A stretch of DNA of 64,000 bases from Prosthecobacter dejongeii (GTDB lineage Bacteria; Verrucomicrobiota; Verrucomicrobiia; Verrucomicrobiales; Verrucomicrobiaceae): the NCBI RefSeq assembly GCF_014203045.1, contig NZ_JACHIF010000001.1, positions 558,001 through 622,000 on the forward strand. Direction: 5' to 3'. Positions 59,425 through 64,000 of the stretch are shown here, one piece after another. Under the pieces are notes generated by a model that saw only the letters and a list, made by a program, of their open reading frames with translations, ran no database searches and had not been told where the DNA came from. The position numbers were made by a program, and so were the translations under genes. Numbering within the stretch: the first letter of the stretch is position 1; every line of letters starts with the position of its first letter.

Positions 59425-59742
59425 ATGATCGCCTACCTCAGCCTCTACAAGCTGCGCCCTGAGGTGACCGAAGAAAAGCTGGAGGACATGATGTCCCGCG
59501 CCCGCATGGCCCTGCTGCGCGTGCCAGAGGTGCTGACGGTGAAAACCGGCAAGCGCGTGAACCCCAACGACCCCTACCCCTGGTTCGTTTACCTGGAAGT
59601 GGAGAGCATGGATAAACTGGCCATCTGCCAGGATGATCCCCACTACATCAAATTCCGCGAAGACGTGCTGAAGCCCAATGTGGCCGAGCAAGAGGCCACT
59701 GCCTTTGAGATGGAGCCACGCAAGGACGTGAAGTACTCCTAG
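59425..59742 (+). CDS. Dabb (dimeric alpha-beta barrel) domain protein
   Basis: A 105-residue cytosolic protein with the pattern of stress-responsive A/B-barrel (Dabb) domains: strand MIAYLSLYKLRPEVTEEKLE, helix MMSRARMALLRVPEVLTVKT, strand PWFVYLEVESMDKLAICQDD and the ending DPHYIKFREDVLKPNVAEQE. Function within the family is diverse and often unknown. It begins 12 nt after nuoA on the same strand, so the two are probably co-transcribed. A tandem ten-base duplication (agggctacct) directly follows the stop. Confidence 0.8.
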   Translation: MIAYLSLYKLRPEVTEEKLEDMMSRARMALLRVPEVLTVKTGKRVNPNDPYPWFVYLEVESMDKLAICQDDPHYIKFREDVLKPNVAEQEATAFEMEPRKDVKYS

Positions 59743-59780
59743 GGCTACCTAGGGCTACCTTTCTGCCCTTGAAACATGAG

Positions 59781-59810
59781 GCCCCGCGCACAGCAGGCTG
59801 CACGCGGGGC
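59781..59810. terminator. Hairpin between convergent Dabb and secreted-protein genes
   Basis: GCCCCGCG and CGCGGGGC form a perfect eight-pair stem around a 14-base loop. Positioned between convergent stops; the plus strand continues GGGTGATTTT. Confidence 0.65.
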
Positions 59811-59836
59811 GGGTGATTTTCTCTCTGGGCCAGGAC

Positions 59837-60946
59837 TCAGTTCGCGCGGCGAATCAGCATGGGGCTGGGCTGAAGGTCATCAGCACTCGGAGGCTCAGCA
59901 CCGATGTTTGGACTCACCGTCGCAGGCAGCTCATCCTCCATCTTCCAGGGGCCCAGTTTGGTCGCTGCAAAGGTATCAAAGGGCGCATACATCGTGATCA
60001 CTTCTCCAGAGCGGCGACTGCCCTGCTTTAGCGAAAAGCGAATCTGGGTCTGGGAAAACTCTGCATTGGCTTCATCAATGGTGAGGTTGATCGGGGCCAC
60101 CGTGTTATTGATCGGGAAGGCGAATTGAGTCAGCACCACACCCCCATCCGGCGTCACCTCCATGGTGCGGTCCAGGCGACGCTGCAGCACCTTCCAGCGG
60201 GCATTGCCAGTGGTGGCCCCCATGCGCAGGATCTCCGCCACGGTGAAGGGGTCCAGCGTCAGTTCCGCATACGTCACAAGGCTGAGGCCCGAGGCCGTCC
60301 CGCGGATGCTCACACTCTCCACCACTGAGAACAGCGGGGCAGATGGAATCGCCGTCGTGGGCTGGTTTTTAAAAGTCACATTCAGTGGCAGGGGGCGATT
60401 TGCCGTAAGGCTCCGGGGAAAAAATCGTGCCGAACCTGTGCGCACGGTCGCATTCGCAGGCAGCAGCTCCGTGGTGCCTGTCTTCACACTGCTCACATCC
60501 CACTGGGCGGTATTGATGATGGCAAACCCACGAGCCCTTTGGGCTAAGGAGACGACCGAGAAACTAGGCTGTGTGCGGCTGTTAAAAAGGCTGCCGTTCA
60601 CCAGCGTCGTGGCACCTGTGATGGCTGCATTCGGGATCGTGAATCGGATCAGCTTGGGGGATACATAGGTCACTGGTGCCGAAACTGCCATGCCCAGGGA
60701 CGTGCGAAATTGGATGTGTGTCACCGTGCGCACTTCGCCAAACACTGCCCCGCCAAAAGTGGTGCTATCGGCTTCGAGGTTCGCCAGCACCGAGTGGCCC
60801 ACCGGGGCTGCCGCAGGCACATAGGAGGTGATGATCGGGATGCCTTTGGGCGACACCACATTTTGAGCCGATAGTTGGTTAGCCATGCCGAGGGAAAAAG
60901 CCAGGAGAGTCCCGAGATGGAGAAGGAAAGAGCGTTTCGTTTTCAT
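59837..60946 (-). CDS. Secreted IPT/Ig-like beta-rich protein
   Basis: A 369-residue exported protein: signal peptide MKTKRSFLLHLGTLLAFSLG, mature start around SAQNVVSP. The first domain has the pattern of an IPT/TIG immunoglobulin-like fold (IPIITSYVPAAAPVGHSVLA, then PVTYVSPKLIRFTIPNAAI). The remainder is strand-rich with no catalytic motif, ending with a Pro-rich tail. I recognise no named family. It resembles the upstream gene at 61260-62336 in layout and shares its upstream element, so the two may be co-regulated. ATG at 60946 gives the signal peptide. Confidence 0.65.
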   Translation of the reverse strand: MKTKRSFLLHLGTLLAFSLGMANQLSAQNVVSPKGIPIITSYVPAAAPVGHSVLANLEADSTTFGGAVFGEVRTVTHIQFRTSLGMAVSAPVTYVSPKLIRFTIPNAAITGATTLVNGSLFNSRTQPSFSVVSLAQRARGFAIINTAQWDVSSVKTGTTELLPANATVRTGSARFFPRSLTANRPLPLNVTFKNQPTTAIPSAPLFSVVESVSIRGTASGLSLVTYAELTLDPFTVAEILRMGATTGNARWKVLQRRLDRTMEVTPDGGVVLTQFAFPINNTVAPINLTIDEANAEFSQTQIRFSLKQGSRRSGEVITMYAPFDTFAATKLGPWKMEDELPATVSPNIGAEPPSADDLQPSPMLIRRAN

Positions 60947-61000
60947 GAGCGTGTGAGTGTGTTTGAAGCTAAATTTCAGAGTGTTCCAGCCCGCTATCAG

Positions 61001-61060
61001 GCCTTCGTTCACAGTGCAGATGCAGGCCGCTCAGCGAACTTGCGCAGATTCATGAAAAAA
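61001..61060 (-). promoter_or_regulatory. Conserved upstream element, copy A
   Basis: 54 nt before the start of the secreted protein gene at 59837-60946. Aligned without gaps to the element at 62381-62440, about 40 of 57 positions agree, including TTCACAG-x2-CAGATGCAGG-x-CGC and ACTTGCGCA (plus-strand reading). Too long for a coincidental match; probably a regulator site or leader RNA. Confidence 0.6.
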
Positions 61061-61204
61061 AATTCGCGTGACCTTATTCCCCTTGATCATCCGCTTGTGG
61101 CCTGAAGAGCAGATGGACTCAGCCCAGGGTGCCTGCGCTGCTCGCTGGGCACTCTGAAGGAGCGCGAACGTGCAGCTGCACGACTATCCACCGCATCATC
61201 ACGC

Positions 61205-61235
61205 AAAAAAAACTCCGCCGGTTTCCCGGCGGAGT
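61205..61235 (-). terminator. Rho-independent terminator of the upstream secreted-protein gene
   Basis: Ten-pair perfect stem (ACTCCGCCGG with CCGGCGGAGT) with a TTTC loop, followed on the minus strand by eight T. It ends transcription from the 61260-62336 gene. The surrounding 313-nt gap (60947-61259) also holds the upstream element and a perfect palindrome, CGTGCAGCTGCACG, at 61169-61182. Confidence 0.9.
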
Positions 61236-61259
61236 CTGGAGAGGGAAAACACCCCGGTT

Positions 61260-62336
61260 TTAGGGAAGCGGTGGCTCGTAAGTGAGGCCGTCACCCGTGA
61301 TGAAGGTAGGCAGGAAGCCAGGGTTGGTCAGCGTGATCACGATGTTGGCGTGAACCGTGTTGTTGGGGTTGCGCAGGGTGACGGCAATCTCTCTCGCCTG
61401 GTTAGGCCAGTTGGTGGGCTCGATCACCGTGCCAGTGGCAATGACGGTGGCGGGATCACCCTGCCATTTGCGGAAGCTCATTGCACCAGTGGTGATGTCG
61501 GAGATGAAGTCATACCCGTCAAAAAAGCCCGTGACGACATTAAAACCCATCCAGCGGGACGTCATGAGGTTACCATTCAAAGTGAAGCTGGGGGTGGAAC
61601 GCAGCATCTCACGCGCTGTTAGGCGAGCGGCGGTGACGGCGATAGGATAACCACCTTCGGCTTCATTGAAAGGACGGGCAGTCACCGTGCCACCATCGCG
61701 GGTCAGGATCGGGCGGCTCCGGTCAATACCGATGCTGTAGATCACACGATAGTTGCTGCCGGCAGGCAGGCCCAGCTCGCCAAATCCACCGGGCACCACC
61801 ACTTGGTTGCTAGTCAGTTGCTCCACACCATTCACCTTGATGCTCACCATGTTATACTGGCTATTGTTAAAAAAGGCGATGCCCAGATTGCTCACCGTGA
61901 AGGTGCCCGTGGAGAGGCTGGAGGGAGCCAAGCTGCCTGTGCCACTGACTAACTTCAGACGGCCTGTGCGCGCGCCCTGGGGCACCACCACTGAGTAGCG
62001 GTTGTTACCCAGGGATGTCAGATTTTGACCTTCCACAAAGCTGCTACCAGGGCCAGTGAAAAACACCTTGTAGTTAGGCGTAAATCGGCTGGACAGATTG
62101 CTGGGTAAGCGGGAGGCAAGGTTGATCAGCTTACCTTTGTTAATCTGGATCAGTTTGGCAATGGCAGGGTCCAACTCCGGGCGGGAGACGGTCACCTCGA
62201 CGACTTGGCCGACACTGGCTTGAGCCGGGCTGATGGTGATGATGCGGCTGAGCAGGAGAGGCGCAGCCTGGACGGAGGAAGCCACGGAGGCCAGGAAGCT
62301 GGCGGCGATGGCAAGGAGGGTGGTGCGGCGTTTCAT
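61260..62336 (-). CDS. Secreted IPT-like beta-rich protein
   Basis: A 358-residue exported protein: signal peptide MKRRTTLLAIAASFLASVAS, mature start around VQAAPLL. An IPT/TIG-like first domain (RIITISPAQASVGQVVEVTV; YKVFFTGPGSSF; RYSVVVPQGARTGRLKLVSG) is followed by strand-rich repeats (GIAFFNNSQYNMVSIKVNGV, GELGLPAGSNYRVIYSIGID) and a C-terminal domain of unknown function. No catalytic residues are obvious. ATG at 62336 is preferred because it produces the signal peptide. It is terminated independently of the downstream relative. Confidence 0.65.
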   Translation of the reverse strand: MKRRTTLLAIAASFLASVASSVQAAPLLLSRIITISPAQASVGQVVEVTVSRPELDPAIAKLIQINKGKLINLASRLPSNLSSRFTPNYKVFFTGPGSSFVEGQNLTSLGNNRYSVVVPQGARTGRLKLVSGTGSLAPSSLSTGTFTVSNLGIAFFNNSQYNMVSIKVNGVEQLTSNQVVVPGGFGELGLPAGSNYRVIYSIGIDRSRPILTRDGGTVTARPFNEAEGGYPIAVTAARLTAREMLRSTPSFTLNGNLMTSRWMGFNVVTGFFDGYDFISDITTGAMSFRKWQGDPATVIATGTVIEPTNWPNQAREIAVTLRNPNNTVHANIVITLTNPGFLPTFITGDGLTYEPPLP

Positions 62337-62380
62337 GGGGATCGGTGCGTTAGATTTTGTAGATTGGGTGGGCAGCTCAG

Positions 62381-62440
62381 AGCCGCCCTTCACAGCCCAG
62401 ATGCAGGTCGCCGTCAGGACTTGCGCAAAATCCGCAAAGT
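62381..62440 (-). promoter_or_regulatory. Conserved upstream element, copy B
   Basis: 44 nt before the start of the secreted protein gene at 61260-62336. It matches copy A near 61001-61060 at about 40 of 57 aligned positions, with the same core TTCACAG-x2-CAGATGCAGG and ACTTGCGCA on the plus strand. No other copy is seen in this window. Confidence 0.6.
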
Positions 62441-62558
62441 TTTTTTCTCAGGCCTTTTTCTATGGGAAAATCACCCTTCTAAGGCCACGGAACACCCCTG
62501 GAAAAAAATAATGTTAATGGAACAGCACCCGCTTTGCACCTTGGTAATCCATGCCTGT

Positions 62559-62864
62559 ATGAGCGCGCTCCCCTACCCTGTCGGCCAAAAGGTCGTCTGC
62601 ATCCACGCCCACTTTCCAGAGGCCGCTCTGGAAGCCTTTGACCGCCTACCGGAGCAAAACGGCGTTTACACCATCCATGAAATCTTTTGGGCGAACGAGC
62701 ACGCTACTGATCGCCCCATGCTGAGCGTGCGCCTCACGGAACTGCCCCCCATCCGCCAGGGTTGGGGCGGCTTCTCCCTGTGGCGATTCCGACTGCTGGA
62801 GGATGAAAAGGAGCTGCGCCGCCGCGAACGTGTGAAGGAGCAGCAACAAACCTCCGAATCCTAA
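62559..62864 (+). CDS. Small cytosolic protein, unknown
   Basis: A 101-residue protein, MSALPYPVGQKVVCIHAHFP at the start, with a KOW-like 'GQKVVCI' strand, a middle segment EQNGVYTIHEIFWANEHATD and a charged, helical C-terminus (DEKELRRRERVKEQQQTSES). Similar short proteins with this N-terminal pattern occur in other Verrucomicrobia, but I know no function. An upstream ATG at 62511 is an alternative start; the one chosen matches the common pattern. Convergent with the porin gene with a six-base gap. Confidence 0.55.
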   Translation: MSALPYPVGQKVVCIHAHFPEAALEAFDRLPEQNGVYTIHEIFWANEHATDRPMLSVRLTELPPIRQGWGGFSLWRFRLLEDEKELRRRERVKEQQQTSES

Positions 62865-62870
62865 CCAACG

Positions 62871-64000
62871 TTAGAACTTGAGGGTGATTTGCCCAGCCAC
62901 CAAATGGTGGCCCTCACGGCCAGCGCCTTCCCGTCCGGCCATGCTGTATTGCAGCTTCGCCTGGAGGTGGCGGCTAAAGCGGTAGCCCACAGAGAGATCC
63001 GCCCGCCAGCCGTCATTGTCCCAGGCCGTGTCAGTGCCTGGCAGATCGCCGAACCAACTTTGATTCCATCTCGTCGCCACCCACCACTGGGGGCCTAACT
63101 TGCGCTTCACTTCCACAAAGCCGCTCCAGACTCGGACTGCCGCTGCTCGATTGGCAATGCTTGAACCCACAAAACCAAAACCACCCGCATTGGGCGTCTC
63201 AAATCGGCTAGTCATCAGCTCTCCCCACACCTGCCAGGGACCATGAGCCCATGAAGCGTCCACACCCAAAGTAGTCTGGTTATAGTCACGCCGTCCCTCA
63301 TCCAGAAAAGGTGCCCCGCCTATGATCACCATGGGAGGGATGGTCGAGGCATCTGTCAGGTAAGGCCCATGGCTGTAAGAAGCGCCCAGATTCCACTCCG
63401 GGGCAGGCCGCAGGCCCACCCTGCCCGTGTAGGTGGTGCCCTCCCAGCCACCCTGAATCGCATCCCAATTTCGCGGAGCCGAAGACAGCGCCGCATTCTT
63501 CACTTCAAAGGCGTAGTCCACCGGACCCACTTGGCCAAACACCGACGCCCCCGTGGCATACGAAGGCCCCCAGATGATGGGCAGCCAAGTATCACGATTG
63601 TCCGGTTTGAACCGACGACCGGCGATGCCGCCCAGCGGCACGAAGGTCTCATCCGTCACCGGCAGCATGTCATTGTATGCCATGGGGGCAGTGATGAAGG
63701 GATTGTCCCACGACAAGCGGCGGCCCGTCCAGGAGCCAAAGGCGGTGGCAAACTTACCTAACCGGAAGTTGATCCAGCTTTTCTCCAGAGGTTTCCATTC
63801 GAGAAAGTATTCGTCTAGGCGCGTCTGCCCATCCGAGGCAAAACCGGGATCAAATCCCCGGTCCACCCGCATCTGCACATGGCCACGCAGATGTTCTGTG
63901 GCTTGGAGGTTTAGGAACAGCGTCAGGCGCGGATTGAAAAACAGATCGTCATCCGTATTTAGCAGGCCCATGGCCGGTGCATCGGGTGCGTACAGCTCCA
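62871..64000 (-). CDS. Outer-membrane beta-barrel protein (5' end off window)
   Basis: The visible part covers the C-terminal 376 residues; the N-terminus lies beyond the right edge. It is made of alternating amphipathic strands with aromatic belts (FFNPRLTLFLNLQATEHLRG, WINFRLGKFATAFGSWTGRR, WWVATRWNQSWFGDL, DLSVGYRFSRHLQAKLQYSM) and ends ITLKF with the terminal Phe typical of barrels inserted by BamA. It resembles porin-like or alginate-export-like barrels, but the substrate is unknown. An internal Met at 63971 is not taken as the start because the frame stays open upstream. Confidence 0.75.
   Translation of the reverse strand, partial: ELYAPDAPAMGLLNTDDDLFFNPRLTLFLNLQATEHLRGHVQMRVDRGFDPGFASDGQTRLDEYFLEWKPLEKSWINFRLGKFATAFGSWTGRRLSWDNPFITAPMAYNDMLPVTDETFVPLGGIAGRRFKPDNRDTWLPIIWGPSYATGASVFGQVGPVDYAFEVKNAALSSAPRNWDAIQGGWEGTTYTGRVGLRPAPEWNLGASYSHGPYLTDASTIPPMVIIGGAPFLDEGRRDYNQTTLGVDASWAHGPWQVWGELMTSRFETPNAGGFGFVGSSIANRAAAVRVWSGFVEVKRKLGPQWWVATRWNQSWFGDLPGTDTAWDNDGWRADLSVGYRFSRHLQAKLQYSMAGREGAGREGHHLVAGQITLKF

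Noticed and set aside
59742..59761. Tandem ten-base direct repeat (agggctacct twice)
   Set aside because: Simple two-copy duplication after the Dabb stop; no sign of a mobile-element target site because no element lies between the copies.
61169..61182. Perfect 14-base palindrome CGTGCAGCTGCACG
   Set aside because: Could be an operator, but a single copy far from a start codon is not enough to call a regulatory site.
1..64000. CRISPR array, rRNA, tRNA, integrase or insertion sequence
   Set aside because: Looked for regularly spaced direct repeats, rRNA/tRNA cores and transposase motifs on both strands; none seen.

Overview
The window looks like chromosomal DNA of a Verrucomicrobiota bacterium, probably Verrucomicrobiaceae (Prosthecobacter/Verrucomicrobium-like). 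This is an inference from gene content and style: a fused CcoNO cbb3 oxidase, a Tat-exported Gfo/Idh oxidoreductase, ThuA and DUF2851 proteins, membrane-anchored kinase-like proteins with Pro/Ala-rich tails, a bacterial neutral ceramidase, very large secreted proteins, palindrome-rich intergenic repeats and G+C that looks like the high fifties. I see no rRNA, tRNA, CRISPR array, transposase or prophage.

Layout. 1-4783: cbb3-type oxidase cluster on the minus strand (CcoS-like small protein, ccoNO fusion, CcoQ-like, short ccoP, then ccoG running off the left edge), with a ParE/RelE-type toxin-antitoxin pair between ccoP and ccoG. 4899-9859: Gfo/Idh oxidoreductase, a tandem pseudokinase membrane protein and an orphan histidine kinase. 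9933-15982: DUF2851, a HAD phosphatase, a DUF1990/YndJ-like pair, a ThuA protein, a GNAT acetyltransferase and a small secreted protein. 16023-19799: secreted TPR protein, double-thioredoxin-fold protein, DUF2007 zinc-ribbon protein and a second pseudokinase. 20011-23544: cysJ-cysI sulfite reductase operon. 23820-30684: six-gene heavy-metal-type RND efflux operon that begins with a His/Cys-rich exported protein.

30792-41969 holds one gene for a 3725-residue exported protein: N-terminal TPRs, and near the C-terminus about four copies of a roughly 250-residue repeat I do not recognise. It converges, with a 13-nt gap, on a three-gene minus-strand locus (50311-41983) made of an OB-fold/NfeD-like membrane protein, a YqiK-like flotillin and a 1683-residue AAA+ ATPase. 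A 518-nt palindrome-rich spacer lies between flotillin and ATPase.

50412-58888: an M64-type metallopeptidase coupled to a small exported partner, a neutral ceramidase, dihydrolipoyl dehydrogenase, three small membrane proteins and a dual-specificity-like phosphatase. 59038-64000: a lone nuoA with a Dabb protein, two secreted IPT-like proteins that share a conserved upstream element, a small cytosolic protein and the 3' part of an outer-membrane beta-barrel gene.

Functional themes are low-oxygen respiration (cbb3, NuoA, Lpd), sulfate assimilation, metal export, envelope maintenance (flotillin/AAA+, giant TPR protein) and signalling through catalytically dead kinases.
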